A stretch of 64,000 nt of DNA from Immundisolibacterales bacterium (lineage in GTDB: Bacteria; Pseudomonadota; Gammaproteobacteria; HK1), in NCBI GenBank assembly GCA_026712715.1, contig JAPOPW010000045.1, positions 1 through 64,000 on the forward strand. The letters are read 5' to 3'. The position numbers were made by a program, and so were the translations under genes. A model generated the notes under the pieces. That model did not search any database. It was not told where the DNA came from and saw only the letters and a program-made list of their open reading frames with translations. Shown here in pieces: positions 18,391 to 27,397 of the stretch; positions within the stretch are counted from its first letter, which is position 1, and each line of letters begins with the position of its first letter.

Positions 18391-21309
18391 TCAGCCCTGA
18401 AAAACTACGTTGAGTTCAGGGCAACAAGTGCGCAATTTCTCGATCGCACCACGTGGAACCTGTGTTTTGCTCAAACGGAGCGTCTCAAGCTCGGGGAGGT
18501 TCACGACCGGCCCAAGGTCTGAAACTCCAGTCCCGTCCAAATCGAGCGTCTTGAGCGCGGTGAGGTTCGTTAGCGGGGTAAGGTCCGTAACTTGTGTACT
18601 ATCTAAATGAAGATTTTCGAGCGCGGCAAGGCTCGACAGCGGCCCAAGGTCCGACACCCCGGTCCCGTTCAGATAGAGCGTTTCGAGCGCGGTGAGGTTC
18701 GTTAGCGGGGTAAGGTCCGTAACTTGCGTTTCATCTAAATTAAGGCTTTCGAGCGCGGCAAGGCTCGACAGCGGCCCAAGGTCCGACACCCCGGTCTCGT
18801 TCAGATAGAGCGTTTCGAGCGCACGGAGGCTCGACAACGGCCTAAGGTCCGAAGCACCTGTCCCGTCCAATTCGAGCGTCTTGAGCGCGGTGAGGTTCGT
18901 TAGCGGGGTAAGGTCTGAGACCTGCGTCTCGTCCAGATAAAGGCTCTCGAGCGCGGAAAGGTTCGACAGCGGCCCAAGGTCCGACACCTCCGTCTCGTTC
19001 AGATAGAGCGTTTCGAGCGCATGGAGGCTCGACAACGGCCCAAGGTCCGTAACTTGTGTCCCGTCCAAATCGAGCCGTCGAAGCGCATGGAGGCGCGACA
19101 ACGGTCCAAGGTCCGTAACTTGTGTCCTATCTAAACAAAGACGTTCAAGCGCGGAAAGGTTCGACAGCGGCCCAAGGTCCGTAACCTTCGTGGCGTTCAG
19201 ATAGAGCGTTTTGAGCGCACGGAGGCTCGACAACGGCCCAAGATCCGAAACACCTGTCCCGTCCAAATCGAGCCGTCGAAGCGCATGGAGGCGCGACAAC
19301 GGTCCAAGGTCCGTAACTTGTGTCCTATCTAAACAAAGACGTTCAAGCGCGGAAAGGTTCGACAGCGGCCCAAGGTCCGACACCTGCATTCCTCTCAAGT
19401 CGAGCTTTCGTTTCTCCGGTTCGGCCCTTTCTACATGTATACCAATCTGCCTGAATGTCTCGGCATATATCTGTGCATCGTCTCCGATAAGGACCGGAAA
19501 AATACCCGGCGCCTTCCCCCGCCGAACAGTTGGATGCTCAAATTCTACCTTCACACAAGACTCGATTGCCTCCATTCTCTTCGGGGGCGTGAGCCCAGAG
19601 CGGGAATTGACTATCAGCCGAGCCAATAGATGGCCCAGATTGAGAGAACCTATTGTGGATTTCGAACCCACCAACTTGGAGAAGTTCTCTCCGAAGACGC
19701 AGTCAAGCAGATCAGCGTGCCAGTCGTCGTCTCCCTCGGATGCCAGCAGCTCGAACAGGAAGGCGAACGATTCGCGCCACAGACTTTGCCCGGCCCAGTC
19801 CGCCAGGGTGGCGCGGTCGAAACCCAGCCTCGACGCATTGCCTTTCGCCCACTGGAGCCGCGTGATCTCTCGCTTGAGCGCGAATGCGGCAAAGTACTCC
19901 TGGAAGGAGAGGTGGACGAAGGCATAGCGCCCTTCTCCTCGGGGCAGGAACAACCCGCTCCGCCGCCCCGTGACCTTGAGAAACTCCTCGGCGGAAGGGG
20001 TGTCGGAGACCGCGTCACTGCGCCCCATCTCTTCGCTCAGCCACTCCCTGACCGTGGCGACGTCCATGAGAATGTTGGTTCCATCCGCTTCGTCTTCCAC
20101 CATGCGGCGGCGCTGCATCTCGAAACCCACGCGGGCGAGCCAGGCCTTCTTTCGCGGCAGATTGTGGGGACTGGATTCGACACCGCGGAACTTGTCGATG
20201 GATTCCAGGTACGCCTCTGCAATCCGCTCGTACAGTAGCGCGCGTCCATGCGGCAGGGTAGCCTCTATCCGGTGGATCAGGGCCATCATGGTCAGGAGGT
20301 TGGGAACGCGCGCAAGTCGCAGAATCGACTCGTCCGCGTGCACCGCTCGCACCAGATGGTCGGCGTTGACGCTTGCACGGCTCGCCGACGCGTCGCGCCG
20401 GACGTACCAGTTCCGGGCGAACGCCGCGATCCGCCGGTCGTCGAACGGGGCGATGTAGCGGACCGGGAGCTGTCCACCCCCGGATTCAGGTCTCGTGGGA
20501 TGGAGCCCGCGGAGCTTCCGGCCGGAAAGGCGCCCGCGGGGCCACCGGTGCGGAATTGGGTCGCCCATGTCGGCGTCCGGTTCCTCCGGGAACGGCGATT
20601 CCTCCCGCCGACTGCGCTCCGAATCGAACGGCACCTCGTCGTATCCGACGATCCGGGAGGTCAGAAGCCACCGGCAATCCGGGTACCGGACCATGCCGTC
20701 GAACACCGCGCTCCGGAGGTTCTCGCGCGCCATTCGGTCACCGAGCTCGTCGATGCCGTCGAGCATCACGAACGCCTGCCCTTCGGCGAGCGCCTGCCGC
20801 AAGTAACGGCCATCGTCCTCCCGAAGCGGCGCGCTCATCTCGCGACTGAGAAACGCCTCCAGCAATCCATTGAAGTCCGTGACCCCCCGAACCGGCAGCT
20901 CCCGCAACACCATCGGCATAGGCAATCGCCACCCCATGCGGTCGATCAGTGAATTCTCCGCCGGGCGCGAAAGGAGCCAGGCGACGTAGTTCAGGAAGGT
21001 GGACTTCCCGATCCCCGGATCGCCCAGGATCACGAGGGGCGAATTCTCCGCGAGCACATCGAGCAGGGTCTCCGCCTCGTCCGCCCAACTCTTCGGGTTC
21101 TCGTCGGGCGAGACGTACCTGCGTGCGAGGAGTGGAGTGACGAACAGCCGGTCGATCAGGATGTCCGGGTTGTCTCTACGGTCCGGAAGCCCGAGAAACC
21201 GGATATAGCACTGCCAATTCCGAACGTTCGCGAGATAGGGACGCAGGACGGGATTCTCGAAATAATTCGGAATCATGTAGTTGGGATCCGCGTTCGCCCG
21301 GCTGCTCAT
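18391..21309 (-). CDS. NACHT NTPase with C-terminal leucine-rich repeats (bacterial NLR-like)
   Basis: The 972-residue protein has a short N-terminal region, a NACHT/STAND NTPase (P-loop GDPGIGKS 96-103; Walker B FVMLDGIDELG 180-190; sensor RWLLTSRIVGYD), a helical/winged-helix arm, and about 14 leucine-rich repeats of 22 residues from about 645 to 955 (consensus LSSLxALExLxLDxTQVTDLGP). NACHT proteins in bacteria act as phage sensors that oligomerise on recognition. No nuclease or TIR effector domain is visible at the N-terminus, so an effector could be a partner. The ATG overlaps the KAP stop (ATGA), with GGAGAG upstream, so the two proteins are coupled. Confidence 0.9.
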   Translation of the reverse strand: MSSRANADPNYMIPNYFENPVLRPYLANVRNWQCYIRFLGLPDRRDNPDILIDRLFVTPLLARRYVSPDENPKSWADEAETLLDVLAENSPLVILGDPGIGKSTFLNYVAWLLSRPAENSLIDRMGWRLPMPMVLRELPVRGVTDFNGLLEAFLSREMSAPLREDDGRYLRQALAEGQAFVMLDGIDELGDRMARENLRSAVFDGMVRYPDCRWLLTSRIVGYDEVPFDSERSRREESPFPEEPDADMGDPIPHRWPRGRLSGRKLRGLHPTRPESGGGQLPVRYIAPFDDRRIAAFARNWYVRRDASASRASVNADHLVRAVHADESILRLARVPNLLTMMALIHRIEATLPHGRALLYERIAEAYLESIDKFRGVESSPHNLPRKKAWLARVGFEMQRRRMVEDEADGTNILMDVATVREWLSEEMGRSDAVSDTPSAEEFLKVTGRRSGLFLPRGEGRYAFVHLSFQEYFAAFALKREITRLQWAKGNASRLGFDRATLADWAGQSLWRESFAFLFELLASEGDDDWHADLLDCVFGENFSKLVGSKSTIGSLNLGHLLARLIVNSRSGLTPPKRMEAIESCVKVEFEHPTVRRGKAPGIFPVLIGDDAQIYAETFRQIGIHVERAEPEKRKLDLRGMQVSDLGPLSNLSALERLCLDRTQVTDLGPLSRLHALRRLDLDGTGVSDLGPLSSLRALKTLYLNATKVTDLGPLSNLSALERLCLDRTQVTDLGPLSRLHALRRLDLDGTQVTDLGPLSSLHALETLYLNETEVSDLGPLSNLSALESLYLDETQVSDLTPLTNLTALKTLELDGTGASDLRPLSSLRALETLYLNETGVSDLGPLSSLAALESLNLDETQVTDLTPLTNLTALETLYLNGTGVSDLGPLSSLAALENLHLDSTQVTDLTPLTNLTALKTLDLDGTGVSDLGPVVNLPELETLRLSKTQVPRGAIEKLRTCCPELNVVFQG
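18444..19398 (-). repeat. 66-bp tandem repeats encoding LRRs
   Basis: About 14 in-frame 66-bp units. Positions 19057-19181 and 19255-19379 are identical over 125 bases at an offset of 198 bases (three units), so a three-repeat block was duplicated recently. Repeat number may vary between strains. Confidence 0.88.
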
Positions 21310-22748
21310 CCCGGCTCTCCGTGCAGATAGCGCTCGAAACGTTGGGGGGCTATCTCACTACCGAGATGAAGTATCAGCGGCTGGATCCAGAAGACACCCG
21401 TTTGGGTGGGGTCTGGATACTTGGTTCCCATCTCACGGGATGGTCCCGATTCGGTCGAATCCGCGTCGGATGACGTCAACGGCAATTCCAGTGAACTATC
21501 AAATGGGAGAGTCGTACCGGCTCCCAGGCACCAATCGTGTATCCTGCTGTAAAAGCCAGATTCAGCTTCCCACCTTATGTGGAGGTCATGGTGAAATTGG
21601 TAGATGTAGGCAACTATCAGAAAAAGCCGGGCTTCCTGCTCCATGCTCGCATCACTCAGCCTGTCCTCTTGACTCGGCAATCGTGGGGCCAGCCTCCCGA
21701 TCAGATTTGCGAAGCCCTTGAGTCGCCTCGGATTGGGTGGCAGGCATTGATATCTTGACGCTCCTGCTATCCCTTCGGGTACTGGAATCTCCAGTCCTTC
21801 CTTGATGAAGCTTTGGACATAATCGCTATCTACCGTATCTTTCAGGAGCTGGCACAGCACTTCCTCGGGCCGGCGGACCGCAGGCAACCGCCACACGTTC
21901 TGGCACAGCTTCTCCATGTACGCGGCGGCGCGCATCGTTGGATCGGCTCCGGACGCGGACTTCATCCGCTGGGCAATGGCATCCTCGATCGCCTTCTGAT
22001 TCATACCGAGGACGAAGACGCAGTTGTCCAAGGTGAGGTAGATTTTCAGACCTTCGAGAAGCCGATAAGCGGCTTCCGGTTCACACCGGTCAACATCGTC
22101 GATGAAGACCACCAGCTTGGGGGAGACTTCGCCAACTCTACTCCTTGGCAGGAGCTGCGCGACGGCGGCGTGGAGGTGTTCGCGGAGCGTATGCGATGGA
22201 AGAGACGAGGAGAGGTTCTCAGCTTCCCACTCCTGGTTGGCCTGGCGAAACTTGGAATACTGGAACCCGATCTTCTTGGTCAGCTCTTCCATGGAGAGCA
22301 AGGCACCCCGAACGGCCACCTTCGTATTTCGATTGGTCAAACGAACCACGCGCCTTCCCCACGCGAGTTGCGCGCGCATCTCGTGCAGCAGGGCGACGAC
22401 CGGCGCCGCTTCGTTCTGATATCGCCAGGCATCGAACCAGACGGCTTGGACCACGTCCCGGTACACCCCGGAGCGCTGCGTCGGTGCGTCCTCCTCCGCT
22501 TCCTTCGCCCTCCTCGCCAGGTCCCTGGTGACCGGCTCGGGCTGCTGTGGGCAGTCGCCGGTGAGGTACCACTGGACTTGGTGCAGGAAGCTCGTCTTGC
22601 CGAGGCCCCAGTCTCCGTGGACCCCGAACACCTGCGGCGGGGTGCAATGGGCGATGGCCTCACCGACCTCTTCAATCAGCGGCCCTCGTTCAAGGGCGTC
22701 CAGCAGGCACGGTTCGTCATTGTGCAAGGCGGCGGCTCTCTCGCTCAA
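21306..22748 (-). CDS. KAP-family P-loop NTPase
   Basis: The 480 residues show the KAP signature: Walker A GDWGLGKT (45-52), the KAP-specific WFDAWRYQ (104-111), and Walker B KLVVFIDDVDRC (211-222), followed by LEGLKIYLTLDNCVFVLGMN. KAP NTPases include PifA-type phage exclusion proteins and often associate with membranes; here I see no clear inserted transmembrane pair. The start is a TTG at 22748. It is the first gene of a two-gene operon with the NACHT-LRR protein (four-base overlap), suggesting that both act in one complex. Confidence 0.88.
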   Translation of the reverse strand: MSERAAALHNDEPCLLDALERGPLIEEVGEAIAHCTPPQVFGVHGDWGLGKTSFLHQVQWYLTGDCPQQPEPVTRDLARRAKEAEEDAPTQRSGVYRDVVQAVWFDAWRYQNEAAPVVALLHEMRAQLAWGRRVVRLTNRNTKVAVRGALLSMEELTKKIGFQYSKFRQANQEWEAENLSSSLPSHTLREHLHAAVAQLLPRSRVGEVSPKLVVFIDDVDRCEPEAAYRLLEGLKIYLTLDNCVFVLGMNQKAIEDAIAQRMKSASGADPTMRAAAYMEKLCQNVWRLPAVRRPEEVLCQLLKDTVDSDYVQSFIKEGLEIPVPEGIAGASRYQCLPPNPRRLKGFANLIGRLAPRLPSQEDRLSDASMEQEARLFLIVAYIYQFHHDLHIRWEAESGFYSRIHDWCLGAGTTLPFDSSLELPLTSSDADSTESGPSREMGTKYPDPTQTGVFWIQPLILHLGSEIAPQRFERYLHGEPG

Positions 22749-23234
22749 TCCTGACGCTCACCCTACCCGCCGGACGGACGGCCGGACGAGGACGGCGGCA
22801 ATCGAAGCGACTTGCTCCGTGGAACACTCGTTGACGGCCCGATGCGTTGATCCCGCGTGCTCCCGTCGGGCGGCCGAAACACGACTGAAGACGCGATGCG
22901 CAACCCCAGTCGGACTTGGCACCGTTTTCCGGCTCTCGCCAGCGACGAGCGCGGGTCTTTCCTTCTCCACACCTCCCCGGACCATCAGTCGCGGGAAAGC
23001 CCGAATAGCACATGCCGACATGGTGCCGGTCACATCGCTGCCCTCGCTCTGCCCATCGTCCCGATAATTGTACCCAGTCCGGGCCATGGTCTCCGAGGAG
23101 GTCAATGTTCGAGCGACCCCGCAGTCCCGCCAGAGGCTCCCCCAGACTACTCGCGTGCGGCCCGTCCAGGGGCAGACTGGCGCCAGGTCGGGGCAACCAT
23201 GTTCACCCGGCACCGGTCGTTGAGGTCGGTATGA
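22749..23234. other. Intergenic stretch upstream of KAP gene
   Basis: Nearly 490 bases without a recognised gene between divergent units. Both strands have short open frames of unremarkable composition; I saw no convincing promoter boxes. It should contain the promoter of the KAP-NACHT operon. Confidence 0.4.
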
Positions 23235-23250
23235 CCACGTGATACCGTGG
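23235..23250 (+). promoter_or_regulatory. Inverted repeat at parD start, probable operator
   Basis: CCACG-tgatac-CGTGG lies four bases before the parD ATG, where ParD-type antitoxins normally bind to repress their own operon. In the broken copy before 27130 the right half is mutated. Confidence 0.5.
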
Positions 23251-23254
23251 CGGC

Positions 23255-23539
23255 ATGACCGTCAAGTCCGCCGTTTCCTTTATCGACGAGCACCATGCCT
23301 TTGCGAAAGCGGCGGTGGAACGCGGCGAGTTCGCGTCGGTGAGCGCCGTGGTTGCGGCTGGCATTCAGAGGCTTCGGGACGAAGAAGACGAGCGCAGTGC
23401 CATGCTGGACGCCGTGGCGGAAGAGATCCGCCGCCGTGCCGAGACCCCGGACGACGAATTCGTGGAACACGCCCGCGGAGATTTCGCGCGAATTCTCGAA
23501 CGGATGATCGCGGACCGCGCCGGCGATGACCCGGTTTAG
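23255..23539 (+). CDS. parD: ParD-like antitoxin (ribbon-helix-helix)
   Basis: The 94-residue protein begins TVKSAVSFIDEHHAF and continues with the ribbon-helix-helix core GEFASVSAVVAAGIQRLRDEE typical of ParD/CC2985 antitoxins, followed by a charged helical tail that would wrap the toxin. It overlaps the ParE-like gene by 14 bases. A truncated relative is at 27130. Confidence 0.85.
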   Translation: MTVKSAVSFIDEHHAFAKAAVERGEFASVSAVVAAGIQRLRDEEDERSAMLDAVAEEIRRRAETPDDEFVEHARGDFARILERMIADRAGDDPV

Positions 23540-23864
23540 GGTCCTCCGTCATCCGCTCGTAGCCAGAGACATCTCCCGGATCGCGGGCTTCCTGCTCGAA
23601 CACGCGACCCCTCAATCCGTCGCCGAGAAGATCGCCGTTCTCGATGAGGATGCCAGTTCCCTCGCCGAGAACCCATACCGTGGAACCAGGAGAGGCGAGA
23701 TTGTGCCCGGACTGCGCGCAATTCCGAGCGCAGGCAAGGGGGTGATCGCGTTCGAGGTCCGGGAGGACACCCGCACGGTCAGGATCCTCTCGATCACGTG
23801 GGGCGGATTCGACTGGCTCGGGAGGATCGTGGACCGCGCCCGACATCGAGGCATTCCGGGATAG
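23526..23864 (+). CDS. parE: ParE/RelE-family toxin
   Basis: The 112-residue protein has the ParE/RelE fold pattern: RVLRHPLVARDISRIAGFLLE, LAENPYRGTRRGEIVPGLRA, and a final strand RTVRILSITWGG. ParE-type toxins poison DNA gyrase, although RelE relatives cleave mRNA, so the target is not certain. Overlap with the antitoxin gene is the usual arrangement. Confidence 0.83.
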   Translation: MTRFRVLRHPLVARDISRIAGFLLEHATPQSVAEKIAVLDEDASSLAENPYRGTRRGEIVPGLRAIPSAGKGVIAFEVREDTRTVRILSITWGGFDWLGRIVDRARHRGIPG

Positions 23865-23910
23865 CGCCCCGGTCGGGGCGACAGCGCCGCCGCGTGCAGG
23901 GTCGGGGGGC

Positions 23911-23997
23911 TCATCCTCCCGAGAGCTCGCTGCGATCGCTGCCGCTCTCCCAGACGTACCGCTTGACGAGAGCGCTCGAGTCGAAGTACGCGATCAC
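23911..23997 (-). pseudogene. Truncated VapC toxin start (28 codons)
   Basis: VIAYFDSSALVKRYVWESGS is the canonical N-terminus of VapC PIN toxins, with the first catalytic Asp. It begins at a GTG inside the stop of the antitoxin gene (GTGA) but ends after 28 codons; the remaining three quarters of the PIN domain are gone. The toxin has been lost by deletion. Confidence 0.8.
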
Positions 23998-24281
23998 GGG
24001 CGCTCCTTGCGCTCCTCCCGGATGGCGCCGGCCAGATCGACGTCCTCGACCGTCACGGGTTCGCGATCGGCAAGCGTGGAGCTCGTCCGGGGGGCAAGCA
24101 AGCCGGACGCGACGAGCGCATCCAGCCGCGCCTGCTCTTCTGTCACCGCCGGCTGCACGGCCCGCAGCTCGGTGACGGGCGCTCCCCGATCCGTCACCAT
24201 GATCGTCGTCCCGTTCCTGACTTTTCGGAGACAGCTCCCCAACCGGTTCTTGAGCTTTCGCGATCCAACCGTGATGGCCAT
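23994..24281 (-). CDS. Phd/YefM-family antitoxin
   Basis: The 95-residue protein starts MAITVGSRKLKNRLGSCLRKVRNG and has the IMVTDRGAPVTELRAV segment of Phd/YefM antitoxins; the tail is charged. It would repress its own promoter and neutralise a VapC toxin. Because the partner at 23911-23997 is truncated, the antitoxin is now an orphan that could protect against the same toxin arriving on another element. Confidence 0.82.
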   Translation of the reverse strand: MAITVGSRKLKNRLGSCLRKVRNGTTIMVTDRGAPVTELRAVQPAVTEEQARLDALVASGLLAPRTSSTLADREPVTVEDVDLAGAIREERKERP

Positions 24282-24347
24282 GACGTAGGGACGGTAGCCA
24301 CCCTATCGGCGCTGCCCAACCCGGCCGCCGTGGAATAGGTGGGACAC

Positions 24348-24818
<471 letters not shown>

Positions 24819-24853
24819 CTACACTGGCGCCCCCCGGCCGTATGCGGAGTGGC

Positions 24854-25300
24854 ATGATGCCCGAGAACCACGTTTTCCCCTCCCTCACCGTCGTCGACGC
24901 CGTTGCCGCCCTCGAGTTCTACGCGCAGGCGTTCGGAGCGGTCGAGACCGGACCGCGTCTGACCGCCCCGGACGGCAGCATCGTCCACGCCGAGTTCCGG
25001 ATCGGCGACGCGACGATCTTCCTCGCCGAGCACAACCCCGACTTCGGGACCTCCGAGCCGCGCTCCCTCGGCGGGACTCCGGTGCGTCTCGCGCTCGAGG
25101 TCGCGGATGCCGACGCGACGGTGGCGGCGGCGGAGAACGCGGGGGCCAAGGTCGTCATTCCGGTCGACGACCAGTTCTACGGCTATCGCTCCGGGCGGAT
25201 CGAGGACCCGTTCGGACACCTCTGGATTGTTTCCCAGCTCATCGAGTCGCTCTCCCAGGAAGAGATGCAGCGCCGAATGGACGAAATGTTCGGAAGCTGA
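24854..25300 (+). CDS. VOC-family (PhnB/glyoxalase-like) protein
   Basis: About 148 residues. SLTVVDAVAALEFYAQAFGAVE is the typical first beta-alpha-beta module of PhnB-like VOC proteins; the second module contains IPVDDQFYGYRSGRIEDPFGHLWIV. Members bind a metal and act as glyoxalases, dioxygenases or resistance proteins. The substrate is not clear. Starts at 24842 or 24857 are also possible. Confidence 0.85.
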   Translation: MMPENHVFPSLTVVDAVAALEFYAQAFGAVETGPRLTAPDGSIVHAEFRIGDATIFLAEHNPDFGTSEPRSLGGTPVRLALEVADADATVAAAENAGAKVVIPVDDQFYGYRSGRIEDPFGHLWIVSQLIESLSQEEMQRRMDEMFGS

Positions 25301-25309
25301 TCCGGCAGG

Positions 25310-25534
25310 CGCGCATCGCCCCTGGAGCCCAAGCGAGACGTCGACGCGACGGTGCGGACGGCTAGACGATCGCCCTGGCTGCGCTCGCAAGCCTCCACCA
25401 GAGCCTGCTCCACGAAATCCGCGACATCGTACCGTGCTGGCGACCGAGCCGCCCACGTACCAGACGACCTCCAACCGGTCCAGAAATTCGACGAACGGAG
25501 TCAGCGCGTCGAAAAGGTCCCCGTGCTCGTCCAT
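25310..25534 (-). pseudogene. Remnant of a nucleotidyltransferase-like gene
   Basis: From the ATG at 25534 the frame reads DLFDALTPFVEFLDRLEVVWYVGGSVAS, the start of small MNT/AbiEii-type nucleotidyltransferase proteins (the GGSVAS loop), and then loses homology. A later piece (FVEQALVEACERSQGD) is in a different frame. Gene deleted internally and broken. It overlaps the end of the small gene at 25501-25791 by 34 bases, the usual coupling of such pairs. Confidence 0.6.
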
Positions 25535-25791
25535 CCGACGGCCTTTTGATGGCGCTCCATCGCGCGCGCGAGATCGGCCCCGTAGTTCTCCTCGATCCAC
25601 AGGAGCCGTAGCGCGTCCTCGTCGAGACCGGGATTCCGGGACCGAAGCGCAGCGCGAGAGAGAGCAATCATCGAGCGGCTGAACCGCAGCCCGGCTCGGA
25701 GTCGGCCGCCCGTTCCCATCCGCCTCATCACAGCGAGCTTCGCGGCCGCCGCGCCGCGGCTCGTGTCGTTCCCCGGGACGCGCTTCGCCAT
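25501..25791 (-). CDS. Small protein, partner of nucleotidyltransferase remnant
   Basis: The 96-residue protein has a basic N-terminus and a helical core (MIALSRAALRSRNPGLDEDALRLL, WIEENYGADLARAMER). Similar small proteins precede AbiEii/MNT-like nucleotidyltransferases in two-gene units. Since the partner here is broken, this gene is probably not functional in its original role. The first 25 codons overlap the 76-bp repeat that recurs at 27205-27280. Confidence 0.5.
   Translation of the reverse strand: MAKRVPGNDTSRGAAAAKLAVMRRMGTGGRLRAGLRFSRSMIALSRAALRSRNPGLDEDALRLLWIEENYGADLARAMERHQKAVGWTSTGTFSTR
25696..25771. repeat. 76-bp repeat, copy 1
   Basis: Matches 27205-27280 at about 74 of 76 bases in the same orientation. 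It is the 5' part of the small gene at 25501-25791 (minus strand). The second copy is fused to a truncated parD. Confidence 0.9.
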
Positions 25792-25829
25792 CACGAGCAC
25801 GAGTCTACCCTGTCGCTGCCCGCTGCCCG

Positions 25830-27020
25830 CTACTCCCGCCATTCGGGGCCGGGCATGATGCGACGCATGAACCGGTCGAACAAAGGCACGGTGAAGGCGG
25901 TGTCGCCGCGCGCAGCACTCCAGACCATACCCTTTGCAATCAACTGAGCGCGCGTGGGACCGAGGGACGTGACCTTGCGATCGAGGTTGCGCGCGATCTC
26001 CCCGGAGCGATGCGGACCGGGGCCAAGCTCCGCCATGGCGCGAAGGTACCGCTTCTGAGCTGTCGTCAGACGGTCGAAGCGGGCGCGAAAGAACCCCGCG
26101 TCGAGGGAGGCGGACACCTCGTCCGACGCACGGGCGATGTCGCCGGTGTCGATCGGCGAGCGTTCCGCGACATCCCAGGCGTGCTTCCCCCACTCCTGCA
26201 AGAAGTACGGATAGCCTTGGGTTTCCGAAAAGATCATTCGGAGGGCATCCGGGACGATGTCGATATCTCGCGCGCGGATGGGTTTCGCGACCGCATCCGT
26301 GGTCGCTCCCTCGTCGAGAGGACCGATTTCGCGGAACTCGAACAGTCGCTCGGCGTAGGTCTTGGCCTCGGCGACCCGAGCACGTAGCTGCGGCAACCCA
26401 GCCGCGGCGAGGAAGATCGGAAGCCGTCGCTGCGCCGCACGATGCAAGGCGGAGATCAGCGCCGCAAGCTCCACCTTCGGTACGTACTGAAATTCGTCGA
26501 CGAGCATGATCAGCGCGGTGTCCGATGCGGACGCCGCCGCGCCGACCGCCTCGAACAATGCGGCCAGGTCGAGCTCGAGATCCCCGCTGTCGGCCACGCC
26601 GGGCTCACCGGGCGCGTCGATTCCGAGTTCGATACCGCCGTACTTCAGGTTGAGCGCCGACACGAAACCGGCAAGTACCCGCATGGCGCGCGACCCCAGG
26701 TCGCGGACCCGTTGCTGGCGGGACAATCGCAGCAGCACCCGGTGGAGCTCGGCGGCGAGCAAGGCCGGCAGCGGGCTCCGCTCCGTGGCCTCGATCATGA
26801 TCGTCGCGAGTCCATCCGCTTGCGCCTGATCATGCACGCGATCGAGCAGAACGGTCTTGCCGACCCCGCGAAGACCGAGCAGCAGCACGCTCCGCGCCGC
26901 CAGGAGCCGCCGTGTCCGCTCCGCGGCAACGTGAATGGAACCGAGCAGCTCAGCTCGTCCGGCAAGCTCGGGGGGCGGGCTGCCTGCCCCGGGCGCGAAC
27001 GGATTGTCCAGCGGATTCAT
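25830..27020 (-). CDS. AAA/STAND-type ATPase with C-terminal winged-helix-like region
   Basis: The 396-residue protein has Walker A GLRGVGKT (49-56), Walker B LIMLVDEFQ (170-178), a helical lid and a C-terminal region (LTTAQKRYLRAMAELGPG, SGEIARNLDRKVTSLGPTRAQLI) that looks like a winged helix. This is the architecture of ORC1/Cdc6-like and archaeal-ATPase-type regulators often found on genomic islands and near toxin-antitoxin genes. The ATG follows AAAGAGCCG, and an AT-rich patch (27030-27085) may hold its promoter. Its target is unknown. Confidence 0.8.
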   Translation of the reverse strand: MNPLDNPFAPGAGSPPPELAGRAELLGSIHVAAERTRRLLAARSVLLLGLRGVGKTVLLDRVHDQAQADGLATIMIEATERSPLPALLAAELHRVLLRLSRQQRVRDLGSRAMRVLAGFVSALNLKYGGIELGIDAPGEPGVADSGDLELDLAALFEAVGAAASASDTALIMLVDEFQYVPKVELAALISALHRAAQRRLPIFLAAAGLPQLRARVAEAKTYAERLFEFREIGPLDEGATTDAVAKPIRARDIDIVPDALRMIFSETQGYPYFLQEWGKHAWDVAERSPIDTGDIARASDEVSASLDAGFFRARFDRLTTAQKRYLRAMAELGPGPHRSGEIARNLDRKVTSLGPTRAQLIAKGMVWSAARGDTAFTVPLFDRFMRRIMPGPEWRE

Positions 27021-27129
27021 CGGCTCTTTATATCAAAGTTAGCTGTCTTACGAAAAATCGATAAATCAACTAATTTCGGCATAAACCATGGCCGTTGGAG
27101 TCGGTACGGCCACGTGATGCCGTTCCGCC

Positions 27130-27285
27130 ATGACCGTCAAGTCTGCCGTTTCCCTTGTCGACGAGCACCATGCCTTCGCGAAGGCGGCAGTGGGGTGGGG
27201 CGAGTCGGAGTCGGCCGCCCGTTCCCATCCGCCTCATCACGGCGAGCTGCGCGGCCGCCGCGCCGCGGCTCGTGTCGTTCACTGA
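27130..27285 (+). pseudogene. Truncated parD copy fused to 76-bp repeat
   Basis: TVKSAVSLVDEHHAFAKAAV repeats the start of the ParD at 23255 with its upstream sequence. After about 24 codons it runs into the 76-bp repeat copy (27205-27280) and soon stops. It is a recombination product of two neighbouring loci. Confidence 0.82.
27205..27280. repeat. 76-bp repeat, copy 2
   Basis: Second copy of 25696-25771, two mismatches. Its left edge coincides with the break in the truncated parD. Confidence 0.9.
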
Positions 27286-27397
27286 ACCGGTCCCGCGCAA
27301 GTCTACGCCGCCGCTCCGCCGTCCACGAGACCGCGACCGCCCACCTTCGCAGGTTCAGCGCGCGCCGGGGCGTGGCGCGTTGTGGCGCAAAGGCGGG

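Noticed and set aside
18444-19398. 66-bp repeats as an intergenic satellite or CRISPR
   Set aside because: They encode canonical LRRs in frame inside the NACHT gene.
22758-23213. 151-codon minus-strand open frame before the KAP gene
   Set aside because: No recognisable motif, and the frame lacks a ribosome site; other frames are equally open.
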